Shown here: one piece after another, positions 42,142 to 50,514 of the stretch
Position numbering within the stretch: position 1 is the first letter of the stretch
Layout: each line of letters starts with the position of its first letter
NCBI RefSeq assembly: GCF_019634775.1
Contig: NZ_JAHCAS010000001.1
Location: 1,302,001 to 1,366,000, forward strand
Source: Dokdonella sp.
Lineage (GTDB): Bacteria; Pseudomonadota; Gammaproteobacteria; Xanthomonadales; Rhodanobacteraceae
Length of the DNA: 64,000 nt
Reading direction: 5' to 3'
Program-made: the position numbers and the translations under genes
Notes under the pieces: model-generated
The model's input: the letters and a program-made list of their open reading frames with translations, nothing else
Told to the model about the DNA's origin: nothing
Database searches by the model: none

Positions 42142-42911
42142 ACGCGACGCAGTCGATCGATGAAGCTGGTGCCGACCTCGTCAGTGTCGTCATGCCGGCG
42201 TGGAATGCGGAGGCGACGATCGTTGCCTCGATCGAGTCGGTTCTCGCGCAGACGCATGCGCAGGTTGAGCTCGTCGTCGTCGACGATGGTTCGCGCGATG
42301 ACACCGCAGCACTCGTCGCGAAGATCGCTGCGCGCGATGCACGCGTGAAGCTGCTGCGCCAAGCCAATGCTGGCGTTGCCGCTGCGCGCAATGCCGGCAT
42401 CGATGCCGCGCGCGGTGGCGTGATCGCTTTCCTCGACAGCGATGACCGCTGGCATCCACGCAAGCTCGAGTGCCAGCTCGCGCGTATGCGTGCGAGCGGC
42501 GCACGGGTCAGTTACACGACTTACCGCAGGGTCGATGAGGACGGGCGCGAGCTGTCGGTGGTACGGCCGCCGGCGCGCATCGACCATGCTGCACTCCTGC
42601 GCAGCAACCATATTGGCAACCTGACCGGACTCTATGAGCGCAGTCTTGGTGAGGTGCGGTTTCGCCGCATCGGTCACGAGGACTATGTGTTCTGGCTTGA
42701 GCTCGTGCGCCGCGCGGGCGAAGCCGTGCGGGCCGACGAAGGCGAGCCGCTTGCCGACTACCTCGTGCGTTCGGACTCGGTGTCGGCCAACAAGTGGCGC
42801 GCCGCGCGCTGGCAATGGCGCATCTACCGGGAGGTCGAGGGCTTGTCGGCATTGCGGGCGGCGGGACTCATGGTGGCCTACGTCGCCCACGCCCTGGCCA
42901 AGCGGTGCTGA
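42138..42911 (+). CDS. glycosyltransferase family 2
   Basis: The 257-residue GT-A protein opens with LVSVVMPAWNAEATIVASIE, then ELVVVDDGSRDDTAAL, ANAGVAAARNAGIDAARGG and AFLDSDDRWHP with the metal-site Asp residues near 98. HEDYVFWLELVRRAGEAV near 175 holds the probable catalytic acid. The start is a TTG at 42138 overlapping the previous stop (TTGA); no ATG or GTG is available before the first conserved strand. It resembles the family 2 enzyme at 17434 and should add another sugar to the repeat unit. Confidence 0.85.
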   Translation: MNATQSIDEAGADLVSVVMPAWNAEATIVASIESVLAQTHAQVELVVVDDGSRDDTAALVAKIAARDARVKLLRQANAGVAAARNAGIDAARGGVIAFLDSDDRWHPRKLECQLARMRASGARVSYTTYRRVDEDGRELSVVRPPARIDHAALLRSNHIGNLTGLYERSLGEVRFRRIGHEDYVFWLELVRRAGEAVRADEGEPLADYLVRSDSVSANKWRAARWQWRIYREVEGLSALRAAGLMVAYVAHALAKRC

Positions 42912-43259
42912 CCACCGACAGCCCAGGCACCCCCGCGAGCGAATATGGATGGTCCCAAGGAGTTGCTGGTCCTGCCCATCGTGGCTCAAACCGCCCCCGC
43001 GAAATCAACCTCATGTGGGGGGCTTCAGCCGCGACAAGGTTGCATCTGGCCATCCCCAACTGGCGTCCCGCTTGCAGTTCCTGCCTGGCCCGATGATCGT
43101 TTTTGCCGCTGAATTGCGCCTTGCATCACATCTGGTGGATGGCAGACGCGGATTTTCGTGACTGGTCCGCATAATTCGTGGTGGGTCTTGCCTATCGTGC
43201 CGGCCGTTGTCTGCCTTGGCGTCATCCCTGTGGCGCCGGTTCGCCCGGAACCCTGTCCC
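42912..43259. other. 348-base gap with a REP-like element and a sigma-54 promoter
   Basis: GGCTTCAGCCGCGACAAGG (43021-43039) is the stem and tail of a xanthomonad REP. A sigma-54 site lies at 43061-43076. An open frame in phase with the next gene begins at a GTG at 43158, but a signal peptide starts only at 43260, so this part is taken as untranslated leader. No other gene is seen. Confidence 0.6.
43061..43076 (+). promoter_or_regulatory. sigma-54 promoter for the heparinase-like lyase gene
   Basis: TGGCGTCCCGCTTGCA fits TGGCACG-N4-TTGCA with the invariant GG and GC exactly ten bases apart and a perfect -12 element. RNA would start near 43087, about 170 bases before the ATG at 43260. It is the second strong sigma-54 match in the polysaccharide locus. 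Confidence 0.7.
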
Positions 43260-44999
43260 ATGATCCGCTCGCGCTTCATCGCTTCGTCCGCCCTGTGTCT
43301 TGTCGCATTCACCGCTTCGACCACCGGCACCGCCGAGGCGGCCATCACCATCGACCTGTCCTACGTCGATACGCAGGGCACCGCCTATACCCGGTTCCGT
43401 AACTGGGTCAACCAGGCGCTGGCTGGCAACCCCGGATACGAGTTCTCCGCGACCGATGCGGCGATGGCGGCGCGCATCAGCGGCCAGAGCAACTACTGCA
43501 CGCTGGCCGTCTCGATGATCGAGACCCAGGTCAGTGCGGCCGAGGCGCGCATAGCCGCCGGCCAGAATCCCGCCGTCGCCGGCGACTCCTATCTGCAGGC
43601 CGGGCCCATGATTGGTGACCTGGCGTTGACCTACGACTGGTGTGCGGCTCAAGTCAGCGCAAGCCAGCGTTCACGCTGGGCGAACTATGCCGAGCGCACG
43701 GTCGCCAACATCTGGAGCCCGGCGCAGGCGCAGTGGGGTGGGCGAACCGCGAGCTGGAGCGGATGGGGGACGAACGATCCGGCCAACAATTACTACTACA
43801 GCTTCCTGCGCGCGACGATGTACTGGGGATTGGCCTCGAACAGTTCGACCTGGATCAATTTCCTGCAGACGCAGAAATTGCCACCCCTGCAGGCCTATTT
43901 TGCAATGTTGCATGGTGGTGGCAGCGAGGAAGGCACCGGATACGGGACGTCCCACCACAAGCTTTTCGAGCTGTACCGCGTGTGGCGCGATTCGACCGGT
44001 ACAGATCTGGCCGGGGCCAGCCCGCATCTGACCGACACGATCTCGTACTGGCTGCATGCGACCGTGCCGACTCTCAACCGTTTCGCCCCGTATGGCGACC
44101 AGGCGCGCAATTCCAACCCGGAGTTCTTCGACTACCACCGCCACCTGCTGCTTGAGGCACGGCGCATGACCGGCAGTGCCGCAGCCCGCGATCTCGCTTC
44201 GTGGTGGCTCGGAAATAGTTCCGTGCCGGCGATGACGCAGGGCTTCAACTTCCGCGACGACCTGCTGCCGGCTGGTGTTGCCCCGGCCCAGCCCGGTGGC
44301 AACGCGCCGCTGACCTACATTGCCGAGGGCGTGGGTCACCTGTTCACCCGCACAGCCTGGAGCCCGACCGCGACCTGGCTGACGTTCTCGGCCGGCTCGT
44401 ACAACCAGAGCCATGCCCATCAGGACCAGGGCTCGTTCACGTTATTCGCCGGCAACTGGCTGGCGGTGACCGAGAATATCTGGAGCCACAGCGGCATCCA
44501 GCAGGGCACCGAGGTACACAACGTGGTGCGCTTCGTACGCAACAATGCGAACGTTCGCCAGCGCGAGGGCACGCGTTCGACGATGACCGTGCACCAGCTC
44601 GGCCCGGGGCCCGGTGAAGTCCACGTCAGCGGCAACCTGGGTGCGGCCTACGCCGCGGGTTCCGGCGTCAACGCGTGGACACGTCGGCTCGACTTCACCG
44701 GCAACAAGCTCGTCATCGACGACCAGTTTGCCGTGATGGCCGGGACGCGCGCGATCTTCCAGATCAATACCCCCGCGCAACCCGTTGTCAGCGGCCGCGA
44801 GGCGACCGCCGGAGCTCTGAAGATCCGCGTGGTCGAGCCGATCCAGGCAAACCTGAGCGTGGTCAACTGGCGCAACGTTGCCAGCGACTTCAACTCGGGC
44901 TGGAAGCTCGAGGTCGAGGGTCCTGCCTCGAACACCCGCTTCATCGTTGAACTGACCACGGGCGAACAGATCTTCAAAGGCAGCTTCGAGCCGCTCTGA
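43260..44999 (+). CDS. exported heparinase II/III-like polysaccharide lyase with IFKGSFEPL tail
   Basis: The 579-residue protein starts with a signal peptide (cleavage near GTAEA-AIT, residue 27). An alpha-toroid domain covers about 30-370 (NPGYEFSATDAAMAARI, NYYYSFLRATMYWGLA, YHRHLLLEAR). The beta-sheet half carries SHAHQDQGSFTLFAGNWLAV near 388, the heparinase II/III signature with the metal and catalytic His. It should cleave uronic acid-containing polysaccharide by elimination in the periplasm or outside the cell, perhaps the exopolysaccharide itself during release or turnover. It is a close paralogue of the protein at 47795. The C-terminus EQIFKGSFEPL follows the pattern of two other exported proteins here. 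It has its own sigma-54 promoter. Confidence 0.82.
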   Translation: MIRSRFIASSALCLVAFTASTTGTAEAAITIDLSYVDTQGTAYTRFRNWVNQALAGNPGYEFSATDAAMAARISGQSNYCTLAVSMIETQVSAAEARIAAGQNPAVAGDSYLQAGPMIGDLALTYDWCAAQVSASQRSRWANYAERTVANIWSPAQAQWGGRTASWSGWGTNDPANNYYYSFLRATMYWGLASNSSTWINFLQTQKLPPLQAYFAMLHGGGSEEGTGYGTSHHKLFELYRVWRDSTGTDLAGASPHLTDTISYWLHATVPTLNRFAPYGDQARNSNPEFFDYHRHLLLEARRMTGSAAARDLASWWLGNSSVPAMTQGFNFRDDLLPAGVAPAQPGGNAPLTYIAEGVGHLFTRTAWSPTATWLTFSAGSYNQSHAHQDQGSFTLFAGNWLAVTENIWSHSGIQQGTEVHNVVRFVRNNANVRQREGTRSTMTVHQLGPGPGEVHVSGNLGAAYAAGSGVNAWTRRLDFTGNKLVIDDQFAVMAGTRAIFQINTPAQPVVSGREATAGALKIRVVEPIQANLSVVNWRNVASDFNSGWKLEVEGPASNTRFIVELTTGEQIFKGSFEPL

Positions 45000-45125
45000 T
45001 TGCCGGTCAAGGTCGCGCGTCGGACAGTGCTCCTGCATGGTGTGTCTGGCGTGAGTCGCTCATCGGCGTGCGTTGCGCCTGCGAGCGCTGGACGCGTGAC
45101 ATGCCGCCTCCCCATTCGACATCTC

Positions 45126-46799
45126 TCAGCGCGGACGTGGTGGAATGCCGGGCGGATCGGGTTCGTCGGCAGCCTTGCGCAGCCAGGGCACGACCGCGGC
45201 GCCGCGGTTGTTCCAGTTGAAGCGGCGTGCGGTCGAGCGTGTGCGCGCGCAGCTCGGCGCATATGAAGAACTGATCGCGTCGAGGCGGGCGTCGAGCGCA
45301 CGTCGTCGTGCCGCATCGGTTTCGAAATAGCGCGCGAGCGCGACCGGCAGGCCGAGTTCGACCGTATGCGCATCGCTGTAGGCGCCGTCGCTGTCCTGCA
45401 GCGCGACGAGACGGTCGAGCGGCGCCTGCGAGGATGACCAATACCAGGCGATCTGGCCATTCGCACCGCTGCAGTCGTCACGCCATGGCGTGCCAGCGCG
45501 CGCCAGCGTGGCAGGCGCGATCCAGCCATGTCGTTCCAAGTACTGGCCAAAGCCGGTGAGCATCGGCGGGATGCGCAGATCGGCGGTGACCAGCCATGCG
45601 TGCCACAGCCCGTCGACGATGTTCTCGCTCATCCACGGTGAGGCGCCGCGGATGTCACTGAACGGGTCGTAGTCCGATCCTTCATGGCGTTGCCAGCTGT
45701 GCCGCCACGCGCCATCGTTGCCAAGACCGTCCGGATTCTCACGTTGGTGCTTGTCGAGCCAGCCGATGCGCTCGTCGATTCGCCCGCGCAGTGTGCGATC
45801 GCCCGTGAGCTCATAGGCACTTACCGTGGCGAGCAGTCCGAGCCCGGCATGACGCTCGGTAAAGGCCTGGTCGGCGTGCTCGTAGGGGCCATTGAGTCCG
45901 CTCCAGCCGCCGGTCTGCCAGATTGCCATCATCTGCGTGACTAGCTGGTCGTCGTGCAAGCTGTCATCACCAGTCAAGCCGAGTGCGAGCAGGATCGGTT
46001 CGACGTAGACATACTTGGCGTCGCAAGGGTTGGCCTTGCCGAACCGCCAGCCACCCGTACAGCGCGGACCGTTGCGCACGAGTTGGGCCATGTAGAAGCG
46101 ATAGCTCTCGACCGCCGCGCGCAGATGCTCGATGCGGCCACTGCGCACGTAGAGCTTGAACAGAGTGCTCGGGCGATCGAACAGCCACGCTGTCGAATCC
46201 GTGGTAGGCAGGGCGCGTGCCCATTCGAACTGGGTCTCGACATAGCGGTCATAGGCGTTGCCGCGCTCTAGCGGCTGTTGTGGGCCGGCAATCAGCGAAC
46301 GCGTCAGCCATTGCGGATCGAGCGTGGCCAGCACGGCCGGGATACGCAGATGGTGCGCACCATCCGAAAGGCTGTCTGCATACGGCACGGCATCGAGCGA
46401 GGCCGTACGCGGCTTGCCGACGGCAAAACGCAGCGGTGTCGGGGCATTGGCGTCGACCTGCACGCGCACGGAGCGAATACTGTTATCGCGGAAGTGCCAG
46501 CGCAGGGTAGGCTCCACGGCCGCCGCAACTTCGTTGCCGCTGGCGTCGAGAATGCGCACGTTGGCGGCATCGACCAGTTCTCCCGGCGGAAACGGAAGGC
46601 CGAAGCTGACCCGCGTTCCGGTAGAGGGCTTCGCGCCGGTGAAGTGCAGTTCGATTCGGGTCAGGTTGTCGTCGGTGGGTGCCGCGTGGGTGGGAGTGAA
46701 CGTAGTGGTCGCGGCGAAGGCCATCAGCGCAAGTCGCCAGCAGTGAGGGCGGCACGGGCGGCGGGCGGCACCACATGAGTGAAGCGGGTCTGGTTGCAT
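45126..46799 (-). CDS. exported RIFT-barrel / alpha-toroid protein, putative polysaccharide-active enzyme
   Basis: The 557-residue protein starts at ATG 46799 with a signal peptide (about 1-40, ending PTHAA). Residues about 50-130 resemble the N-terminal RIFT barrel of PcRGLX/YetA-type proteins: RVSFGLPFPPGELVDAANV and RDNSIRSVRVQVDA. The rest is helical like an alpha-toroid: WLFDRPSTLFKLYVRSG, AKYVYVEPILLALGLTGDDS, FTERHAGLGLL and SPWMSENIVDGLWHAWLV. It is a paralogue of the protein at 57895, with the same order of motifs. Hydrolase or lyase activity on the polysaccharide is inferred only from fold and setting. It is the last gene of the long minus-strand export operon and lacks the IFxxGF tail. 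Confidence 0.75.
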   Translation of the reverse strand: MQPDPLHSCGAARRPCRPHCWRLALMAFAATTTFTPTHAAPTDDNLTRIELHFTGAKPSTGTRVSFGLPFPPGELVDAANVRILDASGNEVAAAVEPTLRWHFRDNSIRSVRVQVDANAPTPLRFAVGKPRTASLDAVPYADSLSDGAHHLRIPAVLATLDPQWLTRSLIAGPQQPLERGNAYDRYVETQFEWARALPTTDSTAWLFDRPSTLFKLYVRSGRIEHLRAAVESYRFYMAQLVRNGPRCTGGWRFGKANPCDAKYVYVEPILLALGLTGDDSLHDDQLVTQMMAIWQTGGWSGLNGPYEHADQAFTERHAGLGLLATVSAYELTGDRTLRGRIDERIGWLDKHQRENPDGLGNDGAWRHSWQRHEGSDYDPFSDIRGASPWMSENIVDGLWHAWLVTADLRIPPMLTGFGQYLERHGWIAPATLARAGTPWRDDCSGANGQIAWYWSSSQAPLDRLVALQDSDGAYSDAHTVELGLPVALARYFETDAARRRALDARLDAISSSYAPSCARTRSTARRFNWNNRGAAVVPWLRKAADEPDPPGIPPRPR

Positions 46800-46822
46800 C
46801 GTACGACTCCTCGAACCTTCGT

Positions 46823-47755
46823 TCACGTCCTCGGCTTGCGCGCGATGAAATCGACACTTGTGATGCACAAGCGTTCGGCGGGAATCGAGCGGAACTGGGC
46901 GTGCACCGGCGTGGCTGCGAGTTCGCGCAGGCGTCTCTCGCTGGCCTTGGCCGTGTCGAGTTCTATGGCGAAACCTGCGGCCCGCGCGCGCTCGACGAAG
47001 GCGTGCGCGCGTAGGCGGTTCTGGTAGAGGAAGGCGTTGTTCCAGCGTTTCCACTCGGTATCCGAGTAGCGCAAGTAATGAAGTTGATCGATGCTGTGAT
47101 CGACGTACGCATAGTGGTCGCCGCAGTTGACCGAATGGAACATCACGCCACCCGGCACGAGCACGCGCATGCCCTCGGCGTAGAGCGAATCGATGACATC
47201 GGGGGGCACGTGTTCGAGCACGCTATTGGAGAACATTGTGTCGACGCTCGCGTCGGCGAGCCCGCTACGCGTCGCATCGGTCGGTGCGTGGTAGGCGATG
47301 ACGCCATCGCTCAGTGCACCGAGATCGAGAGTGTGCGATGCCCTTTCGAGGAGCCGCGCGTGTCGTTCGCGAACCGTGGTGGGGTCGGTGTCGGTCGCTG
47401 CGGCGATGATAGCGACTGCACTGCCCAGTCGTTCGATACAGGCGCGTAACAATTCGGGCTTGAGATGACGATTGAGGTCGACCGTGGTCACACGTCTCGC
47501 ACCCGCCAGAGCCAACGCGAGTGGAAAGGTCGGGTACCAGCCCGTGCCGACCTCGAACAGATGGCGTCCCGTGACCGGCATTCCGGCAGCACGAAGGTGG
47601 AGCACCATGATGTGCCAATCCTCGATCTTGCTGTCGAACTCACTGGCGAAATTGCCGAGACCGCCGAAGCGGCGCTGCAGGGCGTAGTGGATGGCATGGC
47701 CGCCCGGCAACACGCCGAGCACCTTCTGCACGATTCCCTTCAATTTCCAGTGCAT
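46823..47755 (-). CDS. SAM-dependent methyltransferase
   Basis: The 310-residue protein has a class I methyltransferase domain. HLFEVGTGWYPTFPLALALAG near 65 is motif I, VTTVDLNRHLKPEL is motif II, and VDTMFSNSVLEHVPPDVIDSLYAEG with MRVLVPGGVMFHSV forms the later motifs of the type 11 family. VNCGDHYAYVDHSIDQLHYLRYS follows, a stretch seen in methyltransferases of polysaccharide clusters. A sugar hydroxyl in the repeat unit is the likely target. It lies between the heparinase-like gene (39 bases upstream) and the RIFT-barrel gene (23 bases downstream), in the same operon. Confidence 0.85.
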   Translation of the reverse strand: MHWKLKGIVQKVLGVLPGGHAIHYALQRRFGGLGNFASEFDSKIEDWHIMVLHLRAAGMPVTGRHLFEVGTGWYPTFPLALALAGARRVTTVDLNRHLKPELLRACIERLGSAVAIIAAATDTDPTTVRERHARLLERASHTLDLGALSDGVIAYHAPTDATRSGLADASVDTMFSNSVLEHVPPDVIDSLYAEGMRVLVPGGVMFHSVNCGDHYAYVDHSIDQLHYLRYSDTEWKRWNNAFLYQNRLRAHAFVERARAAGFAIELDTAKASERRLRELAATPVHAQFRSIPAERLCITSVDFIARKPRT

Positions 47756-47794
47756 TGCAGTTCCGTGTGTTGGAAATGACAGGCCGACGTGCGC

Positions 47795-49492
47795 TCAGCG
47801 CTCGTCGTGGCTGAGTTCGACGACGAAGGTGTTGCCACTGCCCTCGACGTCCACGCGCCAACCGGAGCGGAACTCCGCAGCATCGAGTGTCGACCAGTCG
47901 AGAGCGGTCAACGTGGCGTCGGCTGGCTCGACGACCTCGATGCGCAGCTTGCCCGCACGGGCCTCACGGTCTCCGATGACGGGTTTGACTGGTACGTTGA
48001 CCTGGAACACGGCGCGTGTTCCGGATACGGTCCTGAAGGTGTCGTGGACGCGCAGATGGCGACCGGAAAACTTGACTCTGCGTTGCCACGCGCTGACTCC
48101 GCTGCCTTGTCCATAGGCCGGTGTCAGGTCGGCTTCGGCCTCGACCTCGCCGGTGGCGGTATCAAGCTTGACAAGTTCCAGCTTGGACACGGTGCCTTCG
48201 CGCTGGCGGATCGTCTTGCCGTCACGTTCGAAGCGTACGACGTTGTGTACCTCGGTGCCCTGCTGGATGCCGCTGTGGGTCCAGATGTTCTCGGTGACGG
48301 CGAGCCAGTCGCGGGCGAACAGGGTGAACGCGCCCTGGTCCTGATGGGCATGGCTTTCGAGGTAGGGACCTGCACCGAAGCCGAACCACATCGCGTCGCG
48401 ATCCCAGCCGGTGCGCGCGAACAGGCGTCCCACACCGCGCGCATGCCAGGCGAGTTCCGCCGGCGGGGTCTTCGATTCACCGGCCGGGAGCAGGTCGTAG
48501 CGATAGTTGAAACCGTGCATCATCTGCCGGATAGAGATCGCCCCGAGCCACCACGAGGCCATCGCGCGCGCGCCCTCGTCATTGCTGGAAATACGCGCTT
48601 CGAGGACCAGACGACGGTGGTAGTCATAGAGCTCCGGTTGCGAGACACGCGACTGGTCGCCGATCGGCGCGAAGCGATCCAGCGTCGGCATGGTTGCATG
48701 GACCCAGAAGCGGATGCTGTCGGAGAGATGTGTGCTGGCGTTGGCGAGATCTTCGCCGGTCGAATCCTTCCAAAGGCGATACAGGGCAAACAGACGCATG
48801 TGCGCCGCTCCGTAGCCGGTGCCTTCCAGGCTTCCGCCGCCGGGTAGCTCGGCGTAGTAGGCCTTCAGCGGTGGCAGCTTCTCGTTGCGCAGGTAGGCGA
48901 GCCAACTTGCATTGCCGCTGGCCAGCGCCCAGTTCATCGTCGCCTCGATGAAGCTGTAGTAGTAGTTGTTGCCAGGGTTGTCGATCGACCAACCGGTCCA
49001 CGCAGCGGGCGTGTCGCCCCAGCGTGCCGCCTTGGGATTCCACACGTTGGCGATCGTACGGTCAGCATACGTCGTCCATTGCGCGCGCTGTCCGTCGGAG
49101 AGGCGTTCGCCGCAGGCCGCGAAGGTCTGGGCGAGCGCACCGATGCGGGGCCCGACCTCGAGATAGGAGTCCCCAGCCACGGCAGGTCGCTGTCCGTCGG
49201 CAATCCTTGCATCCGCCTCGTCGACTTCGGCTTGCACCATGCGCACGGCGCTGTCGCAGTAGCGGCCCAGGCCAGTGATGCGGAACATCGCCACCGCATC
49301 GAGTGCGGAGAACTCGTAGCCCGGATTGCCACCGACGGCTTGGTCGACCCAACCCTTGAAGCGCTTGTAGGCAGCCGATTTTTGGTCGACGTAGCCATAA
49401 TCCAGTACGAGTCCATCTGCACCCGCCGACGACACTGCAAAGGCGAGGACGCAGGCAAGCAGGCTGGTGGCGGAGCGTGGCATGTGTGTCAT
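47795..49492 (-). CDS. exported heparinase II/III-like polysaccharide lyase (paralogue)
   Basis: The 565-residue protein has a signal peptide (about 1-27, ending SSAGA) and the same domain order as the protein at 43260. NPGYEFSALDAVAMFRI, NYYYSFIEATMNWALASG and YHRRLVLEAR lie in the toroid, and SHAHQDQGAFTLFARDWLAV near 375 in the sheet domain. Long stretches are identical between the two, including VTENIW and HSGIQQGTEVHNVVRF. Unlike the paralogue it ends in VVELSHDER with no IFxxGF tail, so the two may be sent to different places. The start was placed at 49492; ATG 49483 is possible. It follows galE by 17 bases. Confidence 0.82.
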   Translation of the reverse strand: MTHMPRSATSLLACVLAFAVSSAGADGLVLDYGYVDQKSAAYKRFKGWVDQAVGGNPGYEFSALDAVAMFRITGLGRYCDSAVRMVQAEVDEADARIADGQRPAVAGDSYLEVGPRIGALAQTFAACGERLSDGQRAQWTTYADRTIANVWNPKAARWGDTPAAWTGWSIDNPGNNYYYSFIEATMNWALASGNASWLAYLRNEKLPPLKAYYAELPGGGSLEGTGYGAAHMRLFALYRLWKDSTGEDLANASTHLSDSIRFWVHATMPTLDRFAPIGDQSRVSQPELYDYHRRLVLEARISSNDEGARAMASWWLGAISIRQMMHGFNYRYDLLPAGESKTPPAELAWHARGVGRLFARTGWDRDAMWFGFGAGPYLESHAHQDQGAFTLFARDWLAVTENIWTHSGIQQGTEVHNVVRFERDGKTIRQREGTVSKLELVKLDTATGEVEAEADLTPAYGQGSGVSAWQRRVKFSGRHLRVHDTFRTVSGTRAVFQVNVPVKPVIGDREARAGKLRIEVVEPADATLTALDWSTLDAAEFRSGWRVDVEGSGNTFVVELSHDER

Positions 49493-49509
49493 CGGAACTA
49501 CCCGGCGAA

Positions 49510-50487
49510 TCAGGATGGCAGCCGACGTTCCCACGCCAGCGCGGTACGGACGATGAAATCGAGGTCGTCGTGGCGGGGCTTCCAGCCGAGCAGCGCGCGC
49601 AGGCGCCCGCTGCGCGCGACGAGACTCGGCGGATCGCCGGCGCGGCGCGGCTCCTCGACGAGGGCCAATGGATGACCGCAGGCGCGCTCGACCGCAGCGA
49701 TGACCTCACGCACGCTGTAGCCATGGCCATAGCCGCAGTTGAGCGTCGCCGAGGCGCCGCCGTCGCGCAGATGATCGAGAGCACGCAGGTGTGCGTCGGC
49801 GAGATCGGAGACATGAATGTAGTCACGAATGCAGGTGCCATCCGGCGTGGCATAGTCGCTGCCGAACACGGACAGCGACGCACGCTTGCCAAGTGCCTGT
49901 TCGCAGGCGACCTTGATCAGAAGGGTGGCGTTGCGCGTCGACTGACCGATACGCCCGAGAGGGTCGCCGCCAGCGACGTTGAAGTAGCGCAGGATCACGT
50001 GACGCAAAGGCGTCGCCGCCGACAGGTCGCGCAGCATGTTCTCGCTCATGAGCTTGGACATGCCGTAAGGGTTGATCGGCTGGGTCGGCGTGTCCTCGTC
50101 GGCCTCGCCTGATTCAGGCATGCCGTATACCGCAGCAGTCGACGAGAACACGAACTCGCGCACACCGGCCGCGCTGCAACTCGCCAGCAACGCGCGTGTG
50201 GCACAGGTGTTGTTGCCGTAGTACTTGAGTGGATCACGAACTGACTCGGGCACGACCGTATGCGCGGCAAAATGCATCACGGTCTTGATGCCGCGTGCGC
50301 GAAGCAACGCTTCGACGAGGTTGCGGTCGCCGACATCAGCGTGCACGAGTTCGACACCGATCAGGGCGTCGCGGAATCCGCTGCACAGGTTGTCGAGGAC
50401 GACGACCTGTTCGCCGCGTTCGACCAGTTGGAGTACGACGTGGCTGCCGATGTAGCCAGCGCCGCCGGTGACGAGGATCGGATTCAT
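49510..50487 (-). CDS. galE: UDP-glucose 4-epimerase
   Basis: The 325-residue cytosolic enzyme interconverts UDP-glucose and UDP-galactose. VTGGAGYIGSHV near 6-17 binds NAD, SSTAAVYG holds the catalytic Ser region, and Tyr141-x3-Lys145 in NPYGMSK is the catalytic pair. RYFNVAGGDPLGRIGQ, DYATPDGTCIRDYIHVSDLA and LNCGYGHGYSVREVI are standard GalE motifs. The length is slightly shorter than E. coli GalE (338). It lies in the export operon between the outer-membrane barrel and the heparinase-like gene, and should supply galactose donor for the polymer. Confidence 0.93.
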   Translation of the reverse strand: MNPILVTGGAGYIGSHVVLQLVERGEQVVVLDNLCSGFRDALIGVELVHADVGDRNLVEALLRARGIKTVMHFAAHTVVPESVRDPLKYYGNNTCATRALLASCSAAGVREFVFSSTAAVYGMPESGEADEDTPTQPINPYGMSKLMSENMLRDLSAATPLRHVILRYFNVAGGDPLGRIGQSTRNATLLIKVACEQALGKRASLSVFGSDYATPDGTCIRDYIHVSDLADAHLRALDHLRDGGASATLNCGYGHGYSVREVIAAVERACGHPLALVEEPRRAGDPPSLVARSGRLRALLGWKPRHDDLDFIVRTALAWERRLPS

Positions 50488-50514
50488 GTACTCATGCGGC
50501 AGTCGGCGAGTGCG

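Noticed and set aside
43158..43259. GTG at 43158 as start of the heparinase-like gene
   Set aside because: The added 34 residues precede a complete signal peptide beginning at the ATG 43260, and would block normal export.
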